Assembly (NCBI GenBank): GCA_031472005.1
Contig: PZJY01000010.1
Span: 1,612,001 to 1,676,000 of the forward strand
Length of the DNA: 64,000 nt
Direction: 5' to 3'
Origin: Tetracladium setigerum
Lineage: Eukaryota; Ascomycota; Leotiomycetes; Helotiales
Shown here: positions 10,199 through 21,957 of the stretch, piece by piece
Position numbering within the stretch: the first letter of the stretch is position 1
Layout of the letters: each line of letters begins with the position of its first letter
Program-made: the position numbers and the translations under genes
Notes under the pieces: model-generated
The model's database searches: none
What the model was told of the DNA's origin: nothing
What the model saw: only the letters and a program-made list of their open reading frames with translations

Positions 10199-11715
10199 GG
10201 GATGAATTCCAGCTGGAACTTGGGGGGTTTGGTTGGAGCAGTCATTTCTTGTTGTCTTGGGGGATAGGGAGGGGAGTGAAAATAGCGAACGAAGCTATTT
10301 ATCCGTTTGGCGAGACTTCATGCTAGATCATCCCCTCCTTGGCATCACATTGTTTATGACTCAAGGAACCTTGCGGGATTTTTGCAAAGGCGTGGAACGG
10401 GAAATTGCGACACATGAACAGATCCTCAAGAAGAAATACGGAGGAGACTGATGGATATGGGAATAGACCACCTTCTGTTTGCAGTTCGACGGGGACTGTT
10501 GTGATTGTGGAACGATTATTGCCAACATGCTGGTTGTACTCCTGAATTGCTGGAGTTATAAGCCCCTAATGGTATGACCTGGTATGCTCAAACAGAGGCT
10601 AGAAGCAAACTCCAACCATAAGTCGTACGTTATCTAGGCTTCAATGCTATGGGAGCTCTTGCACTTTCTAGAAGCAAAACCAGAGTAGTAATATTGCTCA
10701 ATTCTGCAATGAACTCGCTAAGGATAGTAGAAGGTGGCGTGGAAGTGTGTGTCCACTGAACTCCGTACATGGTCCGTACATGGCGCATTAAAATGCCCGA
10801 TCCGCCTTTTAGCGTAAGCCGCTTCTTGACCTGTCTCGTACAGCTTGCGGGGTGACCAGAAAAAGAAAACTTTGCGCCAGATCTGTTAATCTTGCGGAGA
10901 GGCTGTCTTTGCTTCCAACGGAGACACGAGGTTGAGACAGATGGGGCTCAAGGCAGAGTTTGAGACACAACCTTATGCCAACCTACTTATGACCCAAGCC
11001 AAGGGATGTCATTTATGGAATCTGTTATCCTATCCCACTCCATCCATTCAATTCAGTACTTCTAAATTTAAAGACATTGAAAGCTGTTTTGCGTTTGTTC
11101 AAGCTACCGAGTGGCGAGGCTTAATATGTATGGATCCAGAGTTGAAGTTGTGGCGAGTACCTAGGTACCTAGCCTGTGAATTCCAAAATATCTGTCATAT
11201 TAGGGGTTTGAAGTGTTGAGTTAATCAGAATGCCCCTCATTCTCTTGTGTTCTTTGTCTTTGTCTTAAAACAAAATATAGTGCAGTGCTAGGGGAGGAAG
11301 AACCAACATTTTGAACTCGTGTTGTGAACACCGAGTATTTTCGTGTTGGCTGATTGGGTCTTGTTGACTCTTTGATGAAGTATAAAAATAGACCAGGCAG
11401 ATTGGACGATCTGCACGTGACGTTTTGGACGTCGACGGCAACAACGGCTCGTCATTCGTCGTGCTTCGCCGCCTCCTACTCGGTGACTACGCGGCAAGCA
11501 AGTGCTTCAGCATAACAACCCAACGACCTACACTCCTACATTCCTACACTCCTTCATTTCTCCCGTCCTTCTCCTTTCATACTTTCGAGATATCCTTTCT
11601 GGTATCGCTACTTTGCTCTCAAAGACAAAGAGAACTTTGATAGCGCTTTTCTTCCACTTCCTCTTCCACTTCCACTTCCCCTTCCCCTCCGCCACAACCA
11701 AACACAACCGCCACC
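10199..11715. other. Intergenic stretch, promoter of the membrane-protein gene
   Basis: Several short ORFs (for example 10233-10451 and 10932-11219) lack family features. The last 80 bases before the ATG at 11716 are strongly CT-rich with a good start context (CCGCCACCATGG), a typical leader of a highly expressed fungal gene. Confidence 0.55.
11381..11390 (+). promoter_or_regulatory. TATA-box candidate
   Basis: TATAAAAATA lies 335 bp before the ATG at 11716, followed by CT-rich DNA. Sequence match only. Confidence 0.35.
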
Positions 11716-12868
11716 ATGGTTTCTGCTGTAGGAACCCAGATGTTTCGACGGGGCCTCGACGTTATCGCATTTACAAGTGAGAAGGAGGTCAAGATCGATC
11801 TGCCACACTGGGCTATCGTCATGTTTATCTTCACTTTCGGCCTCTTCCTTTGGACCGATGTTTGGGTATGTTACCCCCCTTGCGATGACGATAAAGGTTC
11901 AGCACCACAACTCAGAATAATACTAACAACTCTCAGATGGAATATGTATTCGGCAGAGTCATTCCCACGCTCATTATGATCGAATCTCCCCAGGACAACA
12001 TCGACTTCGAGCCCATTCCAACTACAGACTCCGACGATTCTATAGTGAAGGATCCAGAACACATTACCCGCCCTACCACACAATACATTACCTCAAGCTT
12101 CCGCCGCTCATACAATCTCCTTTGGGTAGAGGGCGGTCGCTTCCGTGGATTTGCAATCTTCATCGCACACAGAATGGCAGTGGCTTTTATCGCACAGTTT
12201 CTGAGCAACACCTTGGGTTTCTTGCCCCTTTTCGTCTGGGCCGTTGGTGCTTCAGTTCTCTGCGCTCAACTTTCACTTGGATGGACTTTGATTGTCATCT
12301 CCAAGCCCAGCCCTAAGTTCTGGTTCCGTCGCATTCCCTCAATGAATCTGATGAAGAAGATCGCCCTTCCAACCGCTGTACACGCTGTCGCCACCCAAGT
12401 TGCGCTCGCCGCCCTCTTTATCTGTTCGTTGCGCTCGGCTTGTCCCCCGACCTTAACCAGGTTGTCAACATGCCAAAGCACGAACGAAATGCGAATTTCG
12501 GCAAGAGCTTCGGTGTCCTTGTGTTTGGCTTGATTCTATCCCTTGTTATTACTGTCCCAGCAACCGTTATGTTGACTCGGGTTCAAGCCAGTCTTTTGAG
12601 CGATGATGAAGAGACTATTGTTCCCTTTGACCGTACATTTGGTGGCAAGGTTGTTCCAGAGATCGTTGGTGGCTCAGGAATGATTGGTATGCTTGACGCA
12701 TGGACTACTTTCGACTGGGCTGCTCGTGTTCGACTCGTAAAGGCCTATGTCAAATGCTTCGCCATCGTTTCTGCCATGTGTATCTTCTTCATTATTGTGT
12801 TGATTGCACAGACCGCCTTTGTTATGAGCCAGCACAAGGTTCTTGTCCCAGCTGATGGCAACAACTAG
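11716..12868 (+). CDS. Multi-pass membrane protein of a conserved fungal family; one apparent frameshift
   Basis: Exon 1 is 11716-11865. The intron is 11866-11936 (GTATGT...CTCTCAG, branch ACTAAC). Exon 2 runs to 12868. The N-terminus reads FRRGLDVIAFTSEKEVKIDLPHW followed by a membrane helix (AIVMFIFTFGLFLW). Three or four more hydrophobic helices follow, including IAHRMAVAFIAQF and a strong C-terminal pair. The pattern EVKIDLPHWA...VISKPSPK matches a fungal family that databases often mislabel as ubiquitin-conjugating enzyme, although no E2 fold or catalytic Cys is present. The frame is broken once, near 12417-12419. Upstream codons end in ALAAL and the downstream frame continues VALGLSPDLNQ. 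One missing T in the T-run restores 360 codons. I read this as a probable assembly error. The role is unknown. Confidence 0.7.
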
Positions 12869-13612
12869 AATCAGTTTTTATACTGAGCGGTGGGCAACAA
12901 TTCGACGAAAACTCGGAATGTTGATGATGGTCTCTCAAAGTAGTCCTCTCTCAGCTCTCTCAAATCACAACTTGTAAAATGCCTGTATTTCTTTTGTTAA
13001 ACTTGGTTAAGGGAGGATGGAATGGATCTGGCGTTGATTTTAAACCAAATCGGCAACACAGCGTAGAAATACAAAGATATATATCTGCTTTGACTTCTGA
13101 TTCATACCACCAGGTACCATAACGGGACTGTTGTCGCGATAGCTTAATGTACTGGTGAAATGTCGCAACAATGTTCTCAATCCCAACGTCTCAATGTCTA
13201 CGCCCATGAAGGTAATATCCGCATAGCAGCATCAAGCTTACATCCCGTTGATCCAAAACTCGAGGGAACGCTGCTTTGACGGCAAAATGTGGGAATTCCG
13301 TTTGTTAGTGAAATAATGCGAAGCTGCAGGCTTGCAACTTGCCACGCCGGGAAGCAAGGCTGGGCTGGGCGGCTGCTTGTCCGTGTCTCGTAGGCCTTCA
13401 CCCAACAAAGTTTCCCCGTCCTGTTTGTTTACAGCACACCGTTGTGCAATAAATAAACCTCGAAATTCACCCCGAATAATCCATAGTACCAAAAGTTCAA
13501 GGCTTTTTGGTATGACCGAGCGAATCTAATTAGCCCCCACTTTGGCATTATCCAAAGCGTAAGGTGGGAGATCCAACTGCCTTGACCCAACAACCACCCA
13601 CAAGTCGCTGAC
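12869..13612. other. Intergenic stretch
   Basis: 3' flank of the membrane-protein gene and promoter of the F-box-like gene. No supported feature. Confidence 0.5.
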
Positions 13613-14670
13613 ATGAGTTATCAGACAATAATGGCGAAAAAGAATAAATTAACTTATTTGCGTCGCATGGTTTCTAAGAAAAATAACAATGAACGACCCA
13701 AGCAAACATCTGCATTTTGCAACCTTCCTACAGAACTCCGGTTGATAATCTACTCCTTCTTTCTAAAACGACTCGACGGTTTTCCGACTTCAACGCCTCG
13801 ATTTCACCCCCTATATCCTCTCCTCTTTGTCTGTTATAGTATCCGTCAAGACATCGCATCTTTCTTCTACCCAGCGCAATTCAGCAAATTCACTTTCGCC
13901 ATCCCCTCAAGTTGCCTCTCATTTCTCTCCGCCACCAGAACGCATACGCATCTCATCACCACCTTGACCGTTCACCTCCCAGCAAACGAGACAGCACTTC
14001 TATATCCCATCTTAAAATATGTGCCAAATTTACAGCAACTTTCGGTCCATCTACACACTGCATTAGGTGGCTGCTTCACCCATGCCAGACGTCCCGACGC
14101 GATCTACAACCTCCCAAGGAGAGTTGGACTGAGCGAGTCTGGAAAATCAAAAATCCAGGAGCGCAACAAGGAGAAGTTTTTCTATCGATTCAAACCTGAG
14201 AATTTTGGTGCCAGGCTGTATCGTTTCGATCTCATCACCAACTACACAACTCAGAAGGATCCGCTAGATAAAGGGCCCACCTGGGTCGACTTTGCACGGC
14301 CAGGATCAAATTACGAATGGAGCAATAAGCATGATGAAACTTATGTTCGACTGGTCGGAAAGGCTCGACGAAGGGGGATCATCAAGATGCCAGCTTTGGA
14401 AAAGTTGAGATATTTGGCTGTTTATGGACGGCCGGTTGGCCGGGGAGAGTGGTGTTTGAATTGGGTGTGCTGGATTTGTTTTTGCAGATGGAGGTGAGAG
14501 CTAAGAATGAAGAGAAAAGGATGATTTCTGGATATGGAATCAGACAACTATCGGAAAAGGCGAGGTATTTTGATGTTTGGATTGAGGGGGAGTTGGAGGA
14601 GCCGTCTGGGGTTCCTCCGAGAATGGTGTCTGATCACCATAGATGTTGGTTACACACCATAAATTTTTGA
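13613..14670 (+). CDS. F-box-like protein (LPTELR motif); one apparent frameshift
   Basis: The ATG at 13613 opens a frame with the short helical motif FCNLPTELRLIIYSFFL at about residues 35-52, characteristic of the small F-box-like domain in many fungal proteins. The body is Leu/Tyr-rich with YRFKPENFGARLYRFDLI. The first frame stops at 14497 after a Trp/Cys-rich run that does not look like protein. A neighbouring frame carries on from about 14450 with FELGVLDLFLQMEV and ends at 14670. One missing G at GAGTGG|TGTTTG joins the two and gives exactly 353 codons. These proteins may serve as substrate adaptors of SCF ubiquitin ligases, but most are uncharacterised. Alternative: a shorter protein ending at 14497. 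Confidence 0.62.
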
Positions 14671-15579
14671 GAGATTTTGCTAAATTTTTTAGGGCACAGC
14701 GAATTGTGATAGGAATCAGTTTGTTTCAAGTTGAAGCAAGTGACAGCCAACTCAGAATACCAATGCAAGGATGTCTCTTGATCGGCTAGTTGCACTGCCG
14801 TCTTATTTTTTAACCACAAATTGTATCACTCAACAGTGCAACACAAACCACGAAAGCCTCGACAATCAAAATTCGAGAAAATAGAAGTACACACAGTCGG
14901 CAAATCGGGTGGTTGAGTCGTGGTAAATCCTGTCCTCTCTTAACTCAATCCATCGGATGTAAGAGTGAGGCTGAAATGGTGCTATGTTTACCTAGTCTTC
15001 CACCACCCGGTCTCAAAGGGATATTCTCCAGGAACCAGCGCCAAGCAGGATCGGAGTCATTTCATTGGATTGTCAGTGTGATCCTGTGATCCTGTGACCC
15101 TTCGTTGCTCAAATTTCATCTTGCATAATTTGCACACACAAGGCATTCTCGCAGAGTCCAGCAAGTTACATAAATAGGCACGGATCCAGAACTCAAAAGT
15201 CTTGGATCAAAACCCTGCATATGGGCAGTAATAGGCCAGCCTTGCATATCAAAGGAACTTCCCAATACTTTTTAAAGCCACATGGCGGAATATAAAGTTC
15301 TTTAATGGCGTGCCCAGGCCCAAGCGATCGGAGCTGAAAATTTCCCCTTCTGCCGCACTCTCTTGGCAAAAGCCTCCAAATGTTGTTAATGAGGCTGTTC
15401 CGTCCAATAGGCATCCAAAGAGAAATAACAGCCTGATGAATTGAAAGTTATATCAGGCGGGTTGTTCCCTCTGGCAGCTAGCTGATGATGTCTTTGATCT
15501 ACAGGACTAGTACTCCGTACCTGACCAGAATACTCATTCTCTCACGCGATCAACCCAGTATATCTTAACATCAGTCAAC
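14671..15579. other. Intergenic stretch
   Basis: Promoter side of the VWA gene. Nothing else supported; short ORFs on both strands look random. Confidence 0.5.
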
Positions 15580-16876
15580 ATGTAAGCATTATCTTCCAAG
15601 TCCCCCAACATCAATCTAATTCGAAAATCAAGGGTCCAAATTAGTCTCCTCCACTTGGCTACAACAGCCCTCCTCCTCACCCCCTCTCTCTCCCAAAAGA
15701 CCAGCCAAACCAACAAAGGTAACCGCAAAGTTGGTATCGTAATCGATGAATCGAATTCCATGAGAACCAACGATCCCAACAACACCAGAATCGCCGCCGC
15801 CCTTGCACTGAACGACTTCTTGATTTCTACAGACGAAAAAACCAACGAGCTCACCCCGGATCAAGTCGCAATTATTGGCTTCCACGATGAGCCCGAATTA
15901 CTTTACCCCTTGGGTGACCCAAAGGAGCTGGCGCAGTCATCTCCAACATTACCAGCAATAAACCAGGTACATTCATTGGAGGAGGTATCCGCACCGCAAC
16001 CGATGATATCACGAAACCTGGTACTGGGGAGACGAAGGATCGATCTGGAATCGTCGTTCTCACTGATGGTCAAGATAACTTCTCCGGCCTGTCTGGTGTC
16101 CAAGGAACCATTAACGAGATTCAACGAGCCGGTACCCTTGGAATCCGTGTCTCGTTCGGTTTCCTCTCCACCGACTCGTCTGATCAGGATCCCGATATTC
16201 TGACAGCGTGTTTGAAGACTGGGGGAACTTTCTCGTCATTCTCGAATGCACAGAGCCAGGGAAATTTCATTGATCAGGTTATTTACAATGGTTTGACTGG
16301 GTTGGATGGTACTGCTGATGCTAGTGAGTATCCCTCCATTCTCCAACGCTTTTTCTTGTTCTCCTCCTTCTTGATATCTTATATCGGCAAATTCAGTTAC
16401 TAACATAAACTCTTTTCAAAGGCGGCACCAGACTTCTCCCTGGTCTCTCCACATCCGCCGTCCTCTCCAAAGACGGAAACCGCTTCTCCTACGTCGGTGT
16501 CCTGAACGAAGCACTCAACTTCACCGTCACCTCCCTCAACCTCTCCATTGCACTCACAGCCGAACTTCGTGATCTCAATAAAAACTCCCAAATTGTCCCA
16601 GCGGCAAAGACCAACGCTACCGGTGTCGCAACTGTGGCGACTACCCTATCGAAGGATGCGAATGTGCAGTTGGTGGTCAGTGCTGATGGAGCGTTTGGAG
16701 AGGGTATCATTGCCGTGGAGGTTCAGAGTAGTTTGGGCTTGGGCGCTGGAAGGGGAGAGTTGAGTAAGAGTGATGCAGGGAGAGCGACTTGGAGTGGTCT
16801 TGCTGTTGCGGTGGTGGGATTGGGAATGGATTCATGTTTTTGTGAGGGGTTGATTGATTGGATGGATTGGGTATGA
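15580..16876 (+). CDS. Secreted von Willebrand factor A-domain protein; start codon split by an intron; one apparent frameshift
   Basis: The frame that encodes the VWA domain lacks a usable ATG. If intron 15582-15632 (GTAAGC...TCAAG) is removed, A and T at 15580-15581 join G at 15633 to make ATG. The protein then begins with a signal peptide (MVQISLLHLATTALLLTPSLS). The VWA domain follows, with the metal-site motif DESNSM (D-x-S-x-S) at about residues 40-45, then VAIIGFHDEPELL and VVLTDGQDNFSG. Exon 2 ends at 16323, intron 2 is 16324-16421 (GTGAGT, branch CTAAC), and exon 3 ends at 16876. The frame breaks once near 15921-15923 (one A missing in GACCCAAAGG). With it restored, 382 residues result. 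VWA domains bind ligands through a Mg ion; here the protein is likely extracellular. The partner is unknown. Confidence 0.75.
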
Positions 16877-18047
16877 ATTATGAGGGTAATTTTTCTTTAG
16901 CTTGGCGTCGGTATGAGTGTTATGACTTTGATGGAAATTCACAATGGTTTAATGAGATCGTTCGAGTATCCCCTACATTTTATTTTAGGAGAGCCACAGA
17001 ACTCGCTTTTGGAGGAATTGATGGTTTCTCGCTTAAAATTTTATTTAGTAGCGCTGGAATTGAAATGATTCACCTGTATTCCCTAGCGACAAATCGACTT
17101 GACGATTCAAGCCCAAAAATCTAGCATACATATAATTACTGCTAATCTCAATCTCTTGCTCTTGATCTAAATCATCCTCTAAATTTCACATTCTCATTCA
17201 TAGTATCGAAATCTCCAAAACAAAGCCTGGCTTCACAGCGCCCCTCCAACGCCTCATGATACCATTTGCTCACAGAAGGAACTACCAGCGAGATTGGGTA
17301 CACACTCAAGGTTCTGATTAACTAATCGATTGGGGTTTCAAGATTTCCAATATTGCTTTCGAGTTGGCTGCCTTTGCAAGATTACTAGAAAGGATTCGGT
17401 CGGAGCCTTGAGGGTTTGACAGAGGTACAGGATCTATGACTAGACTGATGGAAATTATGGATGCTTGCCAATCGATGGGAACGAAGGAGCTAGTATTCAT
17501 TACAGATCCTGAGTATCGACAGTTCACTTGTGACACATCATCCGAAGTTCTTCATCTACCACTAGTACATCATCTCGAAATCACCAAACGTCTCCATGAA
17601 TACCTTCACGGTTGATGCTTCGTTTTCGACAGTACAATGTCGTACCGCATTTGTTCATTTTGTTCGAGTAAGGAGTTTTCCGATGAGATTTGTTATCGAT
17701 GTCTATCGTGTTGGTGATGGAAACATTGGCCAGTATAGGAGCCTTTCAAATAGCTTTTTGATTGGCGATTGATGAGGAAATAGATCAGTCCGCTAACTTG
17801 AAGAGCAGACAAGCGCGGTCGACATGTATCAGATTTCTCAATAATTGATCATTAGCGTCGAGGAACAAAAAGACCCAGAGACATTAGAGAGAATACCTCA
17901 TCTGTCATACTATATGTTCAGAGCCGTAGCTCACTAGTCGGGAATTAAACTTTTCGTTTAAATGTCGCCTTTCCCGCGGCTGCAAGCTCCAGTACAGTAT
18001 TTCTCGCAGCAGGTGAAGAGGGTATGGGGTCGAGGTCACTCGCTCTT
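16877..18047. other. Intergenic stretch between convergent genes
   Basis: 3' flanks of the VWA gene and the Zn2Cys6 gene. No supported coding frame, RNA gene or repeat. Confidence 0.5.
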
Positions 18048-19730
18048 TCAAAAGCAAATCGTGCCTAGAATATCACAAAATAACGCATCTAAGCCCAAGC
18101 CTGTGGCACCAGACGTACCTTCACCAAACCACGCACAATCTAGGAGGCGAAGGGCATTCATCGAGCTGCCCAAACGTTCTTTCCTCCACCACATCTCGAA
18201 TGGACCACGAAGTATCGACCGATGAGACGCCTTGGTTGCACCGCAAGAAATAATTATCAGTGGCCATGGTAAAACGGGACTTTCTAAACCGTAAGCTGTG
18301 AGCTGGTCGAGGATCAAGACAGCCGCTTCGACAATGGCTTGTACAGCCGGCTCGGTCTCACGAAGTGAGGTATCGCACACCTTTCGCAGAAGTAATGTGC
18401 ACGCGAGATGGTATAGCTGAGCAGTGAAGAGCATATCCGCTGGCACGTCGGGAATGCTACTAGGGGAGAAAAGTTGTGCCTGTAATACCCCCAATCGCGA
18501 GAATATTTGCGTAGTTTGTAAGAGATCCAGAGCTATTAGGGGTACTTTTCGTCGTAGCTGGGATACGTGGAAGACAATGTCAAAAAGCTCTGGGTTTACG
18601 CCCAACAAGGCGTGGTGCTTCCCTGGAGGAGGGTCACCCAATAGCGCCAGGCGTTTGGAAACGTAGTCATCTGGTAGAAGCTCGAACTTTGTCGATATGA
18701 AAGTGCTCGAGACAGCAGTATGATACAACCCTATCTCTAGCACCAGACGCTGTGTTGCTGTTAGATTCGGACTGCGGTTAAGCACAGAATCCATCAGGAT
18801 ATGCGCTCCTGTGAGGTGAAGGATATGAGAATCATTGATGTCACAGTTTATCTCCTTAAGTATGTCAGTGAAAGACGAGCAAGAAGTTACTTTTGGCTTC
18901 GCACCTCGCATATATGAAGTAAGAGGGCGGCCATGGCTAATATTTCTTCTGGGGTAGTACTCAGATTCAGTGAAATTGTGCGAAGCGCTCTGCTGTGAAG
19001 CCTTATTGACGACCGCTTTTCCTCTTCTCTCGGATTTATCTTTGACATAAGAGCACTCCCACATGCCAGGAAAGCACGTGCGAGAGGGGGATGGATATTA
19101 GCAAGCAATAGCCATTGTTTTGACAACGACGCACTCTGATCCGCGTAAACAGGATAGGCAAATGGCCCAAATCGGTCGATGAGAAAGTCAAGAATCCGGA
19201 GCTCTGCAGGACTGGAAAATTCGGCTGATTTGAGAGTTTGCAGAGACTTTGGGATAAGAGAAATCTCATTCTCCAACGAAGTTTCGTTCTGGGAGAACCC
19301 CAATTGTTCAATCATCTCAGGCTGGTATGTGGACGACAGATCCCAGGTGGAAATAATTCCAGAAGAATCTCCGACGTCGTCGCAGCTGGTTGGGAAGGGA
19401 TGACCATGGGAGTCACTGTCGCTCGAATGAGACGAAGTAGCTTTCGGAATATCTTTTACTCGAAAGATCGGCGATGGCCAGGTACAGATAGGCTCGGGTA
19501 ATCCAGATTTATTTTGGAACCTCTGACACCTTCCGCAAACGGGCATCTGCTCGTCGCACTTCCTCTTGCGTTGGCGACCTATCCGGAATTAGATCATATA
19601 CTTATTTTTGACTTTATCGATATGGCATATCATTCTTACATTCCAAACATCCATGGCTCGTGCGCTTGTGTTTGTTTTTCGGATCTGTGGGTAGGAGTCT
19701 GGTTTGACACAATTCAAATGTAGCAAACAT
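18048..19730 (-). CDS. Zn2Cys6 binuclear-cluster transcription factor
   Basis: Three exons, 19730-19640, 19578-18905 and 18854-18048, keep phase and give 523 residues. Intron 1 splits the codon of the second zinc-binding Cys. Once joined, the cluster reads HGCLECRQRKRKCDEQMPVC and GRC: Cys28, 31, 38, 45, 48, with the sixth at Cys62. The last spacing (13 residues) is longer than the usual 6-9, through an insertion NKSGLPEP. After residue 110 comes the alpha-helical fungal regulator domain with FLIDRFGPFAYPVYADQ, HPPLARAFLACGSALM and the HSRALRTISLNL segment. It should act in the nucleus as a pathway-specific activator. It lies next to an amidohydrolase, two transporters and an amine oxidase, which it may control. 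The short model starting at MPVCGRC would lack half the zinc cluster and is rejected. Confidence 0.88.
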
Positions 19731-20323
19731 GACAGAGTGGGGACGGTTTGAGATCTAGAGGCATATAACGATAGACTTGATGGTCACAGTAGCTCTTTTC
19801 GGAATGCAACAATGAAATTGACCAGAGTGAGTAGAGGGGCACACGAAGACGTCGTGAGCTCTCCCACTTATCCAGACACTAGCGTGGCGGCAATCCGGTT
19901 CGGGTAAAAAGTACCATAATCCGACTTTTCCCAGCCGAACATTCGCATGACTCGAGGACCTCTTTCGCGTTTGTACCTTCACTGTATTTGTGATATAAAA
20001 TCCATTTTGATATGCACTCCTGCCCCTCGGTCTTAGAAATTTCACAGCGCGGAACTAATTCCATATCTTTTACTAGTTCTGAGTGTAATGTTTGGGAAGC
20101 ATTGGCCCTCAAAGATGGAATATCCTTGATTATTGATCTTCCTTGAGCACTACTGCTTCCCAAATCCAGTGCTTTCATTACCTAGGGTGAAATCTATGAT
20201 GTGGTAGACTGAAGAAAAAGGGAAGCGTTGAAATCTTAGCTGAGTACTTTCGTGTAGGCACTTCTTTATGTACGATTCCAGTTCTAGGCGGCTTTTCTAT
20301 ACTATCTACATGATCGACATTTC
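19731..20323. other. Intergenic stretch, promoter of the Zn2Cys6 gene
   Basis: Lies between the regulator start (19730) and the stop of the amidohydrolase on the same strand. A 99-codon minus ORF at 19879-20178 is present but has no recognisable features. Confidence 0.5.
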
Positions 20324-21957
20324 TCAAACAGAGGCATCGAAAACCTTACTGCCACCAAACCATGTCTGCACAACATGTGATTCTAGTAATTGATTTGGAT
20401 TCCATGCCATGTCCATTACTACAAAGTCAGCCTTCAGTCCCTTCCGCAGGGTGCCAAATTTATTCTCCGAAAACGTAGAGTATGCAGCACCCAAAGTTGC
20501 AGCTTGGATGGTAGTCGCCAACGGTAATACTGAGCTATTCAAGATTGACGGCGGAACATAGTCAATTTCGGTGGCAGAACGTCGAGTTGAAGCGGAATAC
20601 CAGTTGTTGAAAGGAACGTGGGAGGCAGTGGGACTATCCGACCCCAGAGCCAGCGTTGCTCCACCAGCGAGCAGCTCCATGTAGGGAAAAGCCCGCCCAC
20701 AACGATGCTCCCCCAACAGTGTTGGCCAAGCTCGCATACCAGCAGGGTCAGAATGGACGGGCTGGATCGAAGCAGTAATGCCCAGTTTGCCGAAACGTTT
20801 TGCATCGTCGGCAGAGGCCAGCTCCAAGTGCTCAATGCGATGTCGCTTTCCCTCGCTTCCGACCTTCTCCAAACCGTTTACGGCTTGTCTAATGGCAGCA
20901 TCTCCAATTGCGTGGAGAGCAATTTGAAGACCTGCGTCGCTTGCCCTTTCCAGGACCTTATCCAGGACGTCCGTGGCCCACATGAGTTGATCTGGCAATA
21001 CTCCATGGGAGTCGGAGTATGGCGTGAGAAGAGCTGCGGTACAGGCGTCAACGACACCATCACAGATGATCTTGATGCCGGTAATGTAACAATCAGGCGA
21101 ATTTTCGACGCTGTACTTCTTTCTCATCTCAACAGCACTGTCAACTTGCTTGAGACACGCCTGCAGATTGAGGTCAGGAGTGATCAGCCAGTAGGCAACG
21201 ATGTGCAGAGGCACATGCTCTTTAGCTCGAAGAAGTTGAAGAGCCTCCCAGCTATTGTCATCCATTGCCATCTCAACCACACCTGTGTAGCCCTGGGCAG
21301 AGTAGGACTGGATGGCACCTTTTAACGTGGCGATCTTGTCTGCAGTGGACAGGCTTGCGGCTAGAAATGGCCAAGCAATATGTACAGTCGCACCTTCGCT
21401 CAGCAAGCCGGACGGCAATCCGTTGGCGTCTCGATGGATCTTGCCGCCAGCTGGATCGCGCATGCTGGCTACCCGAGTTCCTTCAAGGCGGTGGTATTGC
21501 ACCATGTGGAGTGGGCGTCCAGCGAGTCAATGAAAATGGGCCGGGGATCGATATCATCGATCATGCTCGCCAGGGCAGTGCCGCCAGTTGTGTATTGCTG
21601 CCATCCGCACGCCAGTATTCGAGGCACATCTGTTTTTGCTTGACAATAGGCTGAGAGTTCCCTGCGGATATCTTCCAAACTCCGGCAGTTGCCCAAATCA
21701 AGCTTGGCTCGTGATTGACCGTGAAGCATCAGATGCATATGGCCATCCACAATGCCTGGAAGGACGATTCGGCCTCCGAGGTCATGAGTTGCTGCACCTT
21801 CAATGCTGGCCGCTTGAATTTCAGCGTCCTGGCTGTCCCCGACGTGGACGATTGTTCCTCTCTCCACCAGCATGGCACCGGCGAAGTGAGGAGTCTCGGT
21901 CAAAACAGAGTTCCCCTGCGGGACGAAGAAACGTGCGTTGGTAAAGACGGCGGCCAT
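20324..21957 (-). CDS. YtcJ-type amidohydrolase (amidohydrolase family 3); one apparent frameshift
   Basis: The ATG at 21957 opens MAAVFTNARFFVPQGNS, the small N-terminal beta domain. The metal motif follows as GIVDGHMHLML (H-x-H). The middle carries the DSLDAHSTWCNT segment typical of YtcJ-like proteins. Later come LHAIGDAAI, RIEHLELAS (a metal-ligand His) and LGSDSPTASHVPFNN with the catalytic Asp, and the C-terminus is KADFVVMDMAWNP. All expected metal ligands are present, so it should hydrolyse an amide, carbamate or similar bond with a divalent metal. The frame breaks once at 21472-21474: CTCGGG|TAGCC reads as a stop, whereas one more G gives LGVASMRDP and a full 544 residues. No secretion signal is seen. 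It is divergent from the MFS gene across a 0.8 kb promoter. The natural substrate is unknown. Confidence 0.82.

Noticed and set aside
10233..10451. 72-codon plus-strand ORF upstream of the membrane-protein gene
   Set aside because: It overlaps the 5' side of the GNAT gene on the other strand and has no features.
11716..12868. Ubiquitin-conjugating enzyme as product name
   Set aside because: The sequence is a multi-pass membrane protein with no E2 fold and no catalytic Cys motif; that label for this family seems to be a propagated error.
14449..14670. Separate small gene downstream of the F-box-like gene
   Set aside because: It has no ATG at its start and continues the F-box-like protein if one base is restored, so it is merged with that gene.
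18424..18666. Open frames opposite the Zn2Cys6, amidohydrolase, ABCC and giant genes
   Set aside because: Antisense shadows caused by codon bias; none has a plausible start, splice or motif.
19879..20178. 99-codon minus-strand ORF between the regulator and the amidohydrolase
   Set aside because: Looks partly protein-like with several Cys, but no family is recognised, it lies in the regulator's promoter, and no exon joins to it.
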